From Vombatus ursinus (taxonomy: Eukaryota; Chordata; Mammalia; Diprotodontia; Vombatidae), in contig NW_020954611.1 in the NCBI RefSeq assembly GCF_900497805.2, forward strand, positions 6,145,584-6,209,583: a stretch of DNA of 64,000 nucleotides, read 5' to 3'. Position numbers and translations under genes: made by a program. Shown piece after piece: positions 54,829 to 64,000 of this stretch; positions within the stretch are counted from its first letter, which is position 1, and every line of letters begins with the position of its first letter. The notes below the pieces were generated by a model, which ran no database searches, was not told the origin of the DNA, and saw only the letters and a program-made list of their open reading frames with translations.

Positions 54829-56086
54829 TGATTCTTGCACAATTGAATGCAAATGATTGTAAATGCTTTAAAATATTTTGGAAAATTCTAGGAGTCAAGA
54901 TTAATGTTTTTCTTTCAAAGCAGAAAGTTTGACTACTTTATCAATAAAAGAAGATATATGAAGAACAAGGACACACCAATATGATAAGCAAATGGTTAAA
55001 GATTAAAAAGAAAAAACATCCACTCATTTGGCTATGGGTTGACATAGACTGTACCTATGTGATGTTAATTGATCATGCAGCTAAAGTGATACCAAAATGC
55101 AAATTAACTGACTCTTCCAGTTGGCTTGACTAGATCTCATGTTTTAACATTATATAAGCATGACCTCCCTTAATTTAATAAAAAATAATCCCTCAAATTA
55201 ATGAGTTGACTAAATTTTTTACATCTTCCCAAAATTGAGGGTGAAAAGTGAAAAATCAGACATCATTATAATTCCATTCAGCAAACACCTGTTAAAGCTG
55301 TGTGCCAGATCCCATTGAATATTTTAATTTTTTTTAATTCAAATATCTATTCAATAAATGAATCATTTCCAAGTATCCAGATTTGAGTATTTCATAGTAC
55401 AGTTATAATAATCAACTGAAAGATGGGAATAGGGGGAATCATTCATTTAGTTTATTTGATTCTCCCCCCATTTTTTCCCACTAAATTAACTAAATTTATG
55501 TCGACACAGCACCATTCGGTCAAATCAGTTAAAAAATCAAACAGTCATGATGTAATCAAATAGCTCCATTAATTGAGCAACTTTTCACATTTCAACTGGT
55601 TTTATATCAACCTGAACTAAGCTTTGGTGCTACACAGTCTTATAATAAGTACATCCCATTCTTGATCTCAGCCTCTGTTCAGTATGGTGCCCGTGATTTC
55701 TTACATTCTGACCATCTGATAATAGCTAAGATAACTGATACCCACTTGCCTGATTGACCTGTCTTTGAAAACTGGAGAAAGCATTGACTTCTTCCTTTAA
55801 AAGGATTTACCTTTTTTTTTTAAAAAAAAAAGCAGCTCCTATTATGTCCTCTGGTCTGTTTATTTTCGAAGCCACAGCTTCAAAGCGATGAAATTACTAA
55901 ATCAATGATTCAGCTGGGCTGGAATGGGGTCACTCATGCAGCTGTGTGTTTTCTCAGGCAAATCAGTTCACCTACCCAGCATGGAGATTGACAAAAACCA
56001 CCGATTGGAACCAGAGTTTATGTGCAACAAGTAGGCAGGTATACCTTCAATTGTTTTGTGGCTGGAATGTAGTGCTGGAGTTGAAA
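54829..56086. other. AT-rich non-repetitive block
   Basis: No recognised repeat or gene. Homeodomain-like TTAATTGATC, TTAATTGAGC and AATCAAATAGC words are scattered at 55,060-55,600, which could be composition or regulatory. Confidence 0.35.
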
Positions 56087-56245
56087 GTCAGAGGTGGCGA
56101 GGTGGCACGGTGGATAAAGAACCAGCCCTGGAGTCAGGAGGACCTGAGTTCAAACGAGTCCTCAGACACTTGATACTTCCTAGCTATGTGACCCTGTGCA
56201 AGTCACTTAACCATAATTGCTTCACCAAAAAAAAAAAAAAAGTAA
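56087..56245 (+). mobile_element. Short tRNA-type SINE (WSINE1-like)
   Basis: GGTGGCGAGGTGGCACGGTG, AACCAGCCCTGGAGTCAGGA, GACCTGAGTTCAAACGAGTC, CTATGTGACCCTGTGCAAGT and a 15-A tail. Confidence 0.9.
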
Positions 56246-56782
56246 CTCACCTAAAAAATGCCTAGAAGGACCTTAAAGTCTATTAGATTCTAAGATAAAT
56301 AATTATAATGTTGAAATATTCAACATGATAAACAGATACCACTTTTCATGACAATTGAGGATAAGTACTGCTCTTCAGAATTAAGATTTGAAAGTTATGG
56401 GCCTGGGTCTTTTGGACATTCAACATAGTGACTGTTAGTACTGCATGGGTGCACATAAATAACGGGCCCTGTTCTTTATTGAGTGTTCAGGGAACATTCT
56501 GTCATACCTCCTGGTCTTCATGAGGGTCAGTGGATGACTGACTTACAAGAACATAACATAACAAAAAATGTGAATGAGCCCACAATGACACCAATGGATT
56601 TTTAGTTAGGGTTTTTGCCAGAGACATTTTGGTCAGACACATCTATCCACTCAGTATATTTGCCTACATATTACTTGGGGGGGGAGAGAGGTGGTAGAGA
56701 AGTGGTATATAACATGTACACAGAAAAGTAAAGACAGTAGAGTTAACAGCTGGAAAGATGGACATCTTTATCCCTTTTCATG
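56246..56782. other. No recognised gene; unassigned
   Basis: No supported feature. Confidence 0.4.
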
Positions 56783-57030
56783 GTTGTGCAGTCATTTTAG
56801 TCGTATCTGACTCTTCATCACCCCATTCGGGGTTTTCTTGACAAAGATACAGAAGTAATTTGCCATTTTCTTCTCCAGCTAATTTTACAAATGAGGAAAT
56901 TGAGGCAAACATAGTTAAGTGACTTGCCTAGGGTCAGACAGCTAGTAAGAGTCTGAGGCTGGATGTGAATGCATGAAGATGACTCTTCCTGACTCCAGGC
57001 CCAGTGTTCTATCCACTGCGCCAACCATCT
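56783..57030 (-). mobile_element. Mar1-like CORE-SINE, near full length
   Basis: GTGCAGTCATTTTAGTCGTA, CACCCCATTCGGGGTTTTCT, TCTCCAGCTAATTTTACAAA, GACTCTTCCTGACTCCAGGC and CTATCCACTGCGCCAACC. Confidence 0.85.
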
Positions 57031-57229
57031 TCACCCGCTTCATCCATTTACCACAGCTTTATCACCAATATGTAGCCAGCTGCAGCAATTTATCTAGGTG
57101 TAAGCCTGGGTGGTGGATAGAATCCCTGATGAAGAAGGGGCATAAAGGGAGAAAAGACTCATCTCTCCTGGATGCCTAGGCAACTGAGCAAATGATCTCT
57201 TGAGCAAGATTCAACAGATGGCAGTAATT

Positions 57230-57525
57230 TATTATGAGGCAGTGGAAAGCCTGGGAGTCAAGAGAAACAATATTTAATATCTGTGTCACTATGGGCAATT
57301 TATTTAACTCTTCTCAGCCTCAGTTTCTTCATGTAAAATGGAGGTGATAATACCTCTAGCATCTATCTATCTATTTATCTATATCATCTATCCCCTAGGA
57401 TCATTGTGAAGATGAAATAAGGTTTTATATGTGTGTGTATGTATGTATGTGTGTGTGTGTATAAAATGCTTTAGAAACATTAAAGCACAATATAAATGTC
57501 AGCTCCTATTCTTGTTGTTATTTCC
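57230..57525 (+). mobile_element. MIR-type SINE with two internal microsatellites
   Basis: TATGAGGCAGTGGAAAGCCT, GTCACTATGGGCAATTTATT, CTCAGCCTCAGTTTCTTCAT, GATAATACCTCTAGC; then CTATCTATCTATTTATC; GATCATTGTGAAGATGAAAT; then TGTATGTATGTGTG; AATGCTTTAGAAACATTAAA. Each array replaces a short MIR word. Confidence 0.75.
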
Positions 57526-58082
57526 AAGAGTTTCACGTTATTTCCAAGGGTTTCCTAGTTTTCACCTATTCACAGTCATGGAGAATCCTAAATAGACGTC
57601 AAAACACAGCTTCTGGTTTCCCTTGATACAGAGCATAGTAAAAGACAGACTAAGGGAAAGCATTCCTGAATCATCCAGTCTCTTCATGACTGAATTTAGT
57701 TTCCTAAATTAAACAACTAAACTACTTTTGTGAAGGAGTTTTAAGAATATAAAATAAAAAATATATAAATTATATGAAATGGAACTTGCCACTAGCACTA
57801 AACTGGGGTAGTTTTAGCATATTTTCAAAAGCACTTTATAATAGGATTTGGGCCCCAGTTTCCACAACAGTAAAATAAAGAGTTTTAGCTAGACTGGCTA
57901 TCTAAAGATTCTTTTTTCTCTAAGTGCTAGGATCCTAGACTTCAAACTTGTATTAAATACAAACACAAAGTGTTTGGCTAAAGGTAAAGAATGCATCAAC
58001 ATTCCACTAGACTGGACTAAATACCTTTTTTTGGCTGAAGGTGACTGAAAAACAGCCAAGCACATTTTGATAATCCTTTCTT
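57526..58082. other. Mostly unassigned
   Basis: A MIR tail may lie at 57,848-57,912 (CCCCAGTTTCCACAACAGTA). GTTATTTCCAAGAGTTTCAC and GTTATTTCCAAGGGTTTCCT form a tandem pair at 57,518-57,556. No gene. Confidence 0.4.
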
Positions 58083-58113
58083 TTAAACACACACACACAC
58101 ACACACACACACG
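58083..58113. repeat. (AC)n microsatellite
   Basis: AAACACACACACACACACAC run. Confidence 0.95.
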
Positions 58114-58689
58114 CAATAAACATGTCCCAGCTTGCATGCCAGGCCATTTTTGAAGTACAAAGTTTTAAGTAAAGGTTACTGAGAAAATGCTAAAGTTGGA
58201 AGTAACTGATAAAATAATTAGATCCATAATAGATGCATCAATAAAATAAGAGTGACGACTTAGTTCTAAGGTTAAAGGGATAAATACAAGGAAATACAGA
58301 AACTAAAGCAAATACAAACTGAAAAGCAGCTTTGTAATTAATGGTCTAGGTATTTCCAACTAATAAATTTATATATGAGTAACCAAGGGTGCTATGAGAC
58401 TGACATGGCAGAATGTTGGGGAGAGAACAACACTTCTCCCACACTTCACTAAATTCTACCTAACTGGCTAATTCTGGCTTACTAACTAGTTCTATTTTAA
58501 CAGAAACGTTATTTCATTGATTGCATGAACTGCAAAAAATAAGCAAATGATAAAATTGAGCACTACAATGTGTGTTGGTTTTGATTTTAGTTTTGTTTTT
58601 TGGTGCTATTATTTCATTTCCTTGGGGTACTCAGTGGCATGGAAACTCCCTCCACTGATACAGATCATTATTAACACTTTTTCAACCTT
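58114..58689. other. No recognised gene; unassigned
   Basis: No supported feature. Confidence 0.4.
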
Positions 58690-58905
58690 AATAAAGGAAG
58701 TACAAAAGACTATAGAGTAGGAGATAGGGAACTAAGCCTGGAAGTTTTCTATCTCACCTCTGATACCTGTGACTTCATATAAATCACGTAACCTTTCAGA
58801 TTTAACCCCAGACCACTCTCCAAGACTGTTAGTTGCAGAACAGTTACCGACTTATACTAGTAAAGGAAGTTTCCTATGCCATTGTAATTATAAGGCGAGA
58901 TGGCT
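58690..58905 (+). mobile_element. CORE-SINE, same subtype as 31,717
   Basis: CTCACCTCTGATACCTGTGA, GACCACTCTCCAAGACTGTT, AGTTGCAGAACAGTTACCGA, TACTAGTAAAGGAAGTTTCC. The 3' half is well kept. Confidence 0.65.
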
Positions 58906-59105
58906 CCTTCCTCCCACCCTAACTCAAAAGCATAAATAGAATAATACATGAACTAAGGGTATTAATTTGGATGATTTTTCTCAATAATATTAGGCAGAAG
59001 GATGGACCAGATGTTTTCTAAGGTCCTTTTCAATTGTGAAATCTTAAGATTCTATTCTTTCGCTACAAATAGGGAAGTGTTATAAGATAGCAAGAGTATT
59101 GGGCA

Positions 59106-59259
59106 GGGGCAGCTAGGTGGTGCAGTGGATAGAGCACCGGCCCTGAAGTCAGGAGGACCTGAGTTCAAATCCGGCCTCAGACCAAACACTTGACACTTAC
59201 TAGCTGTGTGACCTTGGGCAAGCCACGTAACCCCGATTGCCTCACAAAAAAAAAAAAAA
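59106..59259 (+). mobile_element. Short tRNA-type SINE (WSINE1-like), young
   Basis: GGGGCAGCTAGGTGGTGCAG, AGAGCACCGGCCCTGAAGTC, TGAGTTCAAATCCGGCCTCA, TAGCTGTGTGACCTTGGGCA and a 15-A tail. Flanks AGAGTATTGGGCA (59,093-59,105) and AGAGTATAGGGCA (59,260-59,272) differ at one base. Confidence 0.92.
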
Positions 59260-59327
59260 AGAGTATAGGGCAAAGAACTTAGGTTTCCTAAATTCTAGAA
59301 CCAGTTTTGTCACAATCTATGTGACTA

Positions 59328-59620
59328 AGGCAGTGTAGTGGAAAGAAGCCTAGATTTGGAGTCAGAAGAAGTGGATTCAAATCCTACCTAATCTACCTAC
59401 TGAGACTTCGAGTGAATCACCAGTCTATCTGGACCTGTTTTCCCATCTGTAAAATGAGGGACTGGACTAAACAATATCTAAAGTCCCTTCCAGCTCTTAA
59501 TCTTATGGCCTATGAACTGTGGTTTTTGGAAATTCACTTTTACCATTTGAAACTAAATTTCTTTATCCATAAAAGCAAGGAATTTGGATTAGGTGACCTC
59601 CAGGTATCCTACCATCAGCT
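59328..59620 (+). mobile_element. MIR/THER1-type SINEs, one full and one tail
   Basis: First: CAGTGTAGTGGAAAGAAGCC, ATTTGGAGTCAGAAGAAGTG, TTCCCATCTGTAAAATGAGG, AAGTCCCTTCCAGCTCTTAA. Then a second tail near 59,555-59,620: TTCTTTATCCATAAAAGCAA, GGTGACCTCCAGGTATCC. Confidence 0.8.
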
Positions 59621-59699
59621 CTAAGTCGAATAAAAACATTCTCTAATTGATATGAACAGGTATTTTTCTAGGGAAGAAATCCAACCTAGCTGTAGCCAT

Positions 59700-60060
59700 A
59701 TGATTAAAAAATGCTCCAAATCACTAATAGAGAAATTAAAATTAAAGCAACTCTAAAGTTTCACCTCACACGTATCAGATTGGCAAAATTGAAAGGGGAA
59801 AGGGCAAATGTTGGAGGGGCTGTAGGAAAACAGGCACAATAATGCACTATTTTGTAGAGCTGTGAATTGATCCTGTCATTAAGCAGTTAGGAACTATGAC
59901 CCCAAAGTTCCTAAACTATGTATAGATAAATACCACTACTAGGACTGTACCCTAAGGACATCAAAGAAAAAGGGAAAAGAAGTTTGAAATGTTGACAGTA
60001 AGTTTTTGGAGTGGCAAAGAGTTGGTGTACCTTTGGTGGCAATCTGTGGTCAACAGTGAC
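59700..60060 (+). mobile_element. L1 3' region, upstream part
   Basis: GCTCCAAATCACTAATAGAG, CACCTCACACGTATCAGATT, AAATGTTGGAGGGGCTGTAG, ACCACTACTAGGACTGTACC, GAGTGGCAAAGAGTTGG. This is the segment just upstream of the 3' part seen at 2,558. It stops before the terminus. Confidence 0.8.
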
Positions 60061-60299
60061 TACTGCAAGTGAACAAGCTATCAGTTTATTGTTGTTATTG
60101 AAAAACAAACTGTAGCACAGGCAAATGGTATCTTTCTCATTCTAACAAACTGTAAACTCAAAAACTAACCATCCCATATTGTAGTATTCAATCAGTATCT
60201 GATTTAAATACACCTGGGAAACAATTAATTGATGTGTATATATGACATTTCCCAGCCCTTATTCTACTCAAAATACAATTATTTTCACCAAAATGTGCT

Positions 60300-60495
60300 A
60301 GCTTGGCAACGTGGGAAGGGGACAAACTTGGTATCACAAAGAAAGTTCAAGTCCCCAGTTCTACCACTTATTCCCTTTCTTTACCCTCAGACAAGTAACT
60401 GAATAAGGAATAATCTCTGGACCTCAGTTTCCTCAGCTGTAAAATGGTTCAATGTCCTGTAAAGTCCCTTCCATCTCTAAACCCAAAATCTTACT
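60300..60495 (+). mobile_element. MIR/THER1-type SINE
   Basis: AAGTTCAAGTCCCCAGTTCT, CAGACAAGTAACTGAATAAG, GACCTCAGTTTCCTCAGCTG, AAAGTCCCTTCCATCTCTAA. Confidence 0.7.
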
Positions 60496-60514
60496 ATTTT
60501 TTAATTACCCAGTA

Positions 60515-60772
60515 GTTGCTGTTATTGTTGTTCAGTCATGTCTGACTCTCCATGACCCCATTTGGGATTTTCTTGGCAAAGACAGTGGAGTGGTTTGCCA
60601 TTTCTTTCTCCAGCTCATTTTACAGATGAGGAACTGAAGTAAACAGGGGTAAGTGACTTGACAAGGGTCACACGGCCAGTAAGTGTCTGAGGCCAGATTT
60701 GAACAAAGAAAGAGGAATCTTCCTGACTCCACGCGGGACACTCTATCCACTGCGCCACCTAGCTTTGTAACA
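60515..60772 (-). mobile_element. Mar1-like CORE-SINE, near full length
   Basis: TTATTGTTGTTCAGTCATGT, CATGACCCCATTTGGGATTT, GGTTTGCCATTTCTTTCTCC, CAAGGGTCACACGGCCAGTA, CTATCCACTGCGCCACCTAG. Confidence 0.92.
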
Positions 60773-60929
60773 AGTTACAAAGAATTCTTTTTTTTTACGT
60801 TAAAATTTCAAAGTTGTGAAAATCACAGACTAACAAACAACTCCCAGTACTTAGGAAAACAGTGTGCCCTACATAACCTACTGCAAATATTACTCATGCA
60901 TCCATGCACGAGCTTATTCAACAGAAACT

Positions 60930-61065
60930 AGAAGTCAACTACGCACAAGCAATATGCCAGGTGCTAGAGGGATAGTTAGATAAGACACAGTTCTTGCCTT
61001 CATGAAGCTTACATTCTATCAGAGAGTTAAGACACAAACGCAGATTCCATAATATACAACAGTAT
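60930..61065 (-). mobile_element. L2-type 3' end, antisense
   Basis: AAGCAATATGCCAGGTGCTA, ACACAGTTCTTGCCTTCATG, AAGCTTACATTCTATCAGAG. Confidence 0.7.
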
Positions 61066-61589
61066 ATGATGAATTCATCAAACAACTGCACGACTGAGTG
61101 CTCTATGAGAGCTGAGAGGCAATGCCATTTGTTACCAAGTTGGCAACATCTTAGTTATATCCTTCCTGAAAAAAAAACGAAAACATTTTAGGTCACTGTC
61201 CTAGAGCAATCGTTGTCCATTGAATTAAGCTCAGTCAAGGAATCATGAAATCTTTCAAAGTTTAAAAGTTTTAATATTACTCCATTACCTCATATCACAA
61301 GTAAAAAGAAACTCTTTTCCTCTAGTGAAAAAGACACAACTACGAAAAGAAAGAACCCAGAGGAAATGAGATTTGCATTTGGAAATCCAGGAAACCGGGA
61401 GATCAACAAGGATCTCTAAGCCCAGGCTACGTACGAGCCCCGTGAGAATCCAGAAGAGTCAGCCAAGGAGGGTGCCTGCCTTTCCCGACTTCGGAATCAC
61501 TGGTAGCAGAATGTTTGGTCTGATTTCTAGTGAAACCGGGCACCGGTTCCTCCTTCTGGATACAATACTGTGCTGGCAGAAATCTAGGT
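61066..61589. other. Flank of the CpG island, no gene assigned
   Basis: Non-repetitive. CpG rises from about 61,380. The open frame 61,373-61,897 crosses into the island; both strands and several registers are open there, so it is not taken as coding. Confidence 0.4.
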
Positions 61590-62560
61590 CAATGGGAAGC
61601 CGACGGTCCATTCCACCTTCTCGCTGCGCTTTTTTCTGGGAAGCGCAAGTTGGCAACGAGGCTGCCGCGGAGCCGCGGAGAACGAACTGCGGAGCCGAAT
61701 CCAGCAGCCGGAACGAGGAAAGCCCCGCTCCTGAAACCCAGGACCCCTCTCTGTCTGCCTGCCGGTGGGCCAATCCGGCGGAGAGCAACCGGGGAAAGCT
61801 GACCCTGTCTGCACCCGCCTGTCCTCTCCTCCGGGGACCAGGACCTCCTCCTTCTCCAAATGCCCCGTTCACCCATCACCCGCAACAGGTTACCTGATCC
61901 ACCTAGTCTTCGAAAGTCTTCCCTTTTCCTCCTCCCAGCTGAGCAGTAGCCGAGCCCAAGCCAGATACCTTCTCAGAGGAGGAAGTGAAGGAGAAGCTGG
62001 ATTCACTTTTCCCTCAACTTGGACCAACAAGGTGCTTAGAGATCTCTCAGTGGCTAGCCCCCTACCTGGGAGCTGATCCCAGAGAATCCTCCGTCCACCC
62101 GCCACCATCCCCACCATCCCCATCTAAAAATGCCCCCTCCAACCCTCCTCAGAGGACCTCGTCTCCCACCCCGGGCTAGCCTTGGGGCCCCCTCACCTCG
62201 TAGGGGACGCTGCAACTTCGGGGCTCTTGTAGCTGGATCCGGACATACCCCCCCAGCTCCGCTCCTGCAGCGCCTAGTCCCTACCCTTCCAGCCCCGGGC
62301 TCACTCAGCGCTTCCGAGGGAAGGGGGAGGAGGGCTGGGGGGAGAGGAGGGGGCCAGCGAGGGGGGGGATGGGAGCAGTGACACCGGGAGTCCACGCCGC
62401 AAAGGGGGGCCGCAGCTGCAGCTGACTGCAGTTGACCGCAGTTGAGCTCCGGCCAGTGGCCGCGGAGGAGTCCCTGAGAAACCCTGGCTCCTCGATCCCT
62501 AGAGATCGAATTACACAGAGCAGTTCCGCTCTCCGAGCTCCTGACACTTTTCAGTCGAAC
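61590..62560. promoter_or_regulatory. CpG island, probable promoter
   Basis: About 50-55 CpGs by hand count in just under 1 kb, in two cores (about 61,600-61,820 and 62,160-62,560), against a few per kb elsewhere. Promoter-like words include GGGCCAATCCGGCGG (61,768-61,782, a CCAAT box), G-rich GGGGAGAGGAGGGGGCC (about 62,338), and GCAGCTGCAGCTGACTGCAG (62,411-62,430, E-box-like). No TATA box. No transposon is recognised inside. CpG islands of this size usually mark unmethylated start sites of broadly or developmentally expressed genes. The direction is not settled: candidate donors exist on both strands. Confidence 0.75.
62197..62246 (-). CDS. Possible first coding exon, gene not recognised
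   Basis: On the minus strand an ATG at 62,246-62,244 opens MSGSSYKSPEVAASPT and, after two more bases, meets CGAG|GTGAGG, a good 5' splice donor (GT at 62,196-62,195). An in-frame TAG lies ten codons upstream (62,276-62,274), so the ATG would be the true start. Position -3 is G. It sits inside the CpG island. If real, it is a 50-nt coding part of exon 1 and the rest of the gene lies to the left across a large intron. I do not recognise the peptide, and such a short piece may be chance. Confidence 0.25.
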
Positions 62561-62779
62561 TGGGGGTGGGGTGGTTTGGGGGCTCGGAGGAGTGCTATAA
62601 TTCTGTATTGATGGGGGTGAGGCAGGGTATTCGGGTGAACTGCCAACGCTGTGTAAGTGAAGCTCCGTGTTTGACCAACCCAGAGGGACTGACCCACCGA
62701 GAGATAGACCTGAGAAGAGCCCCCATCATGAGTAGACCCATCAAATACGCCAATCAGGCCCTCTTGGGCAAGGTCATGG

Positions 62780-62875
62780 CTAGGATTCTGGAGGGACAAT
62801 TGGAAGGGACTATAGGGGCCATCTAGGTCGACCCCCTTATTTTACGGACGAGGAGCCATTTGAAATACCGAAGAA
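62780..62875 (-). mobile_element. MIR/THER1 SINE 3' end
   Basis: ACAATTGGAAGGGACTATAG, GGGCCATCTAGGTCGACCCC and CTTATTTTACGGACGAGGAG. Its unusually high CpG suits its place beside the island. Confidence 0.7.
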
Positions 62876-63119
62876 TTTAATAAGCACAGAACAAAGTAAA
62901 CAAAAACATAGAAAGTGCTCTTAGTGCTTCTCTCAGCTGCTAGTGTCTTCCCCCCAAAATTATCTTACCCAGTTCTATACATTTTGTATATATCTAACAT
63001 TTTTGTTATATACAGATATGTACTGTTACATAGGTGTGTAGATATACATACATATATCCTTTGTGTACATATATCATGTACTGATAGAACTATATGTAGA
63101 TATATAGATATATTCCCCC

Positions 63120-63240
63120 TTTAAGTTGTAAACTCCCTGAGCTCGAAAACTATTTTACTTTTGTCTTAGTATCCCCAGCAGGAAGGGGCCTAGCCCGCAA
63201 TAGGTGCTTACTAAATGCTTGTTAACATTGTTGACAGCTG
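63120..63240 (+). mobile_element. L2 3' end
   Basis: AAGTTGTAAACTCCCTGAGC, TCTTAGTATCCCCAGCAGGA, GCAATAGGTGCTTACTAAAT, GCTTGTTAAC. Confidence 0.75.
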
Positions 63241-63254
63241 TTTAATCCACATAA

Positions 63255-63475
63255 TAACTATAGGAAACAGATCCTTTTCTTATTACAGGAGGGATGTGAC
63301 TATTCATTTCTCCATTTTACAGATGAGGCAACTGAGGCCTCAGATGTCATGGAGATCGAGTCAGTCAGCAGGACTTAAAAAGACACACTTTTGAAGAGAT
63401 CGTTGTTTGAGACCACAGGGCAGAACACCCTGTCCACTGAGCTTCTGCCTCAGCAGCTCCTATCAGTTTATTTTA
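63255..63475 (-). mobile_element. CORE-SINE
   Basis: ATTTCTCCATTTTACAGATG, AGGCAACTGAGGCCTCAGAT, then GTCCACTGAGCTTCTGCC. The middle is poorly kept. Confidence 0.6.
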
Positions 63476-64000
63476 TGAATGTACCTTTCGAAAGAGCAAC
63501 CTCCTGACAAACACGACCTAGTGCCAAGGTCTCTGGGTTTAATAGGCAAAGTGGTGACATTTTCTTTTTCTTTGAAAATTGGAGTTTGGAGAATAAGAGA
63601 TGAAAGGACAGTTTATGTTTGTTTCTAAGACAAATTGTGGTGGTTTAAATGAGACTGATTAGTAAGTCATTAATCCCTCCTTCTCTACCTCTTCCCTCCC
63701 ACCCACCCAAACTCCCCCCAGGCTTTCATCATTTTGTACTTCTGGATAGACTCGTGGGTCTCCAGGCCTCTAAATTATAAACGTCAAAGGCATGTCTTCC
63801 GGGCTGTGGCTAGAGCTAACTTTATGTGATGATTAACTAACTGCTGTCTGAAACCCCAGGATTTAACAAATATTGTGTGATGGAGGCTTCATTAAACCAT
63901 TCCAAATGAGCCTATAAATTGAGAGGCAGGACATGAGTCATGATATGCCCCTAAGAGATGTTCTTGAGAATTAGCTTCTGAGACGTTTTCTTTTCAGCTA
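63476..64000. other. Non-repetitive, unassigned
   Basis: No recognised repeat. AATTATAAACGTCAAAGGCA and GAGGCAGGACATGAGTCATG (with an AP-1-like TGAGTCA) occur. Possible regulatory DNA downstream of the CpG island, unproven. Confidence 0.35.

Noticed and set aside
61373-61897. 174-codon plus-strand frame at the CpG island
   Set aside because: Several frames on both strands are open in this GC-rich DNA. No recognisable domain; an ordinary consequence of low stop frequency.
62054-62395. 113-codon minus-strand frame, Gly/Arg/Pro-rich
   Set aside because: Begins at a non-ATG codon and is compositionally driven by the CpG island.
1-64000. Endogenous retrovirus with gag, pol or env
   Set aside because: No retroviral protein motifs or primer-binding site seen; only weak solo-LTR-like candidates.

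Overview
The window is AT-rich, CpG-poor mammalian intergenic or intronic DNA. It is almost certainly from a marsupial. The evidence is the SINE and LINE set: long CORE-SINEs beginning GGCAGCTAGGTGG and ending in a CCAAATGGGGT / TGTTGTTCAG-type tail, a short tRNA-type SINE with the same head and a poly(A) tail, L1 copies with the marsupial 3' end (GGAATGACTGAACAA ... GGAACTCAAAAT), a non-L1 LINE 3' end with a C-terminal zinc finger, and a dense background of L2 and MIR. The form of the short SINE resembles Australian marsupials more than opossum, but the species is not proven. All family names are from memory and no database was searched.

I find no protein-coding gene that I can name. Nearly every longer open frame is a transposon remnant or a translated microsatellite. 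Positions 1-61 kb are stacked transposons. L2-clade LINE pieces are the commonest: EN-RT linker at 1-930 and 6,935-7,390, RT to 3' end at 27,750-29,155 and 24,900-26,625, antisense copies at 15,396-16,632, 36,490-37,375 and 45,108-45,812. Many MIR/CORE-SINEs, several L1 3' ends, hAT-type fragments, a mariner-like MITE and a full-length 7SL RNA pseudogene (16,994-17,288) are also present. Two elements (37,434-39,500 plus; 46,562-49,048 minus) have an L1-type 5' end and ORF1 but no ORF2, as in half-L1 (HAL1) elements. The second has a coiled coil built from about 63-bp (21-residue) repeats.

Several loci preserve clear insertion order through target-site duplications: a MIR split by an L1 and a hAT (2,527-3,600), a SINE holding a hAT and a younger SINE (31,717-32,675), an L2 cut by three L1 tails (24,900-26,625), and a MIR holding a palindromic MITE (24,458-24,875).

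The only gene-like regulatory landmark is a CpG island at about 61,590-62,560, probably an unmethylated promoter. On its minus strand there is a possible short first coding exon (62,246 down to 62,197) ending at a good splice donor. A strong donor-like GTAAGT lies on the plus strand at 62,653. If a minus-strand gene starts here, much of the window would be its first intron, but I recognise no downstream exon.
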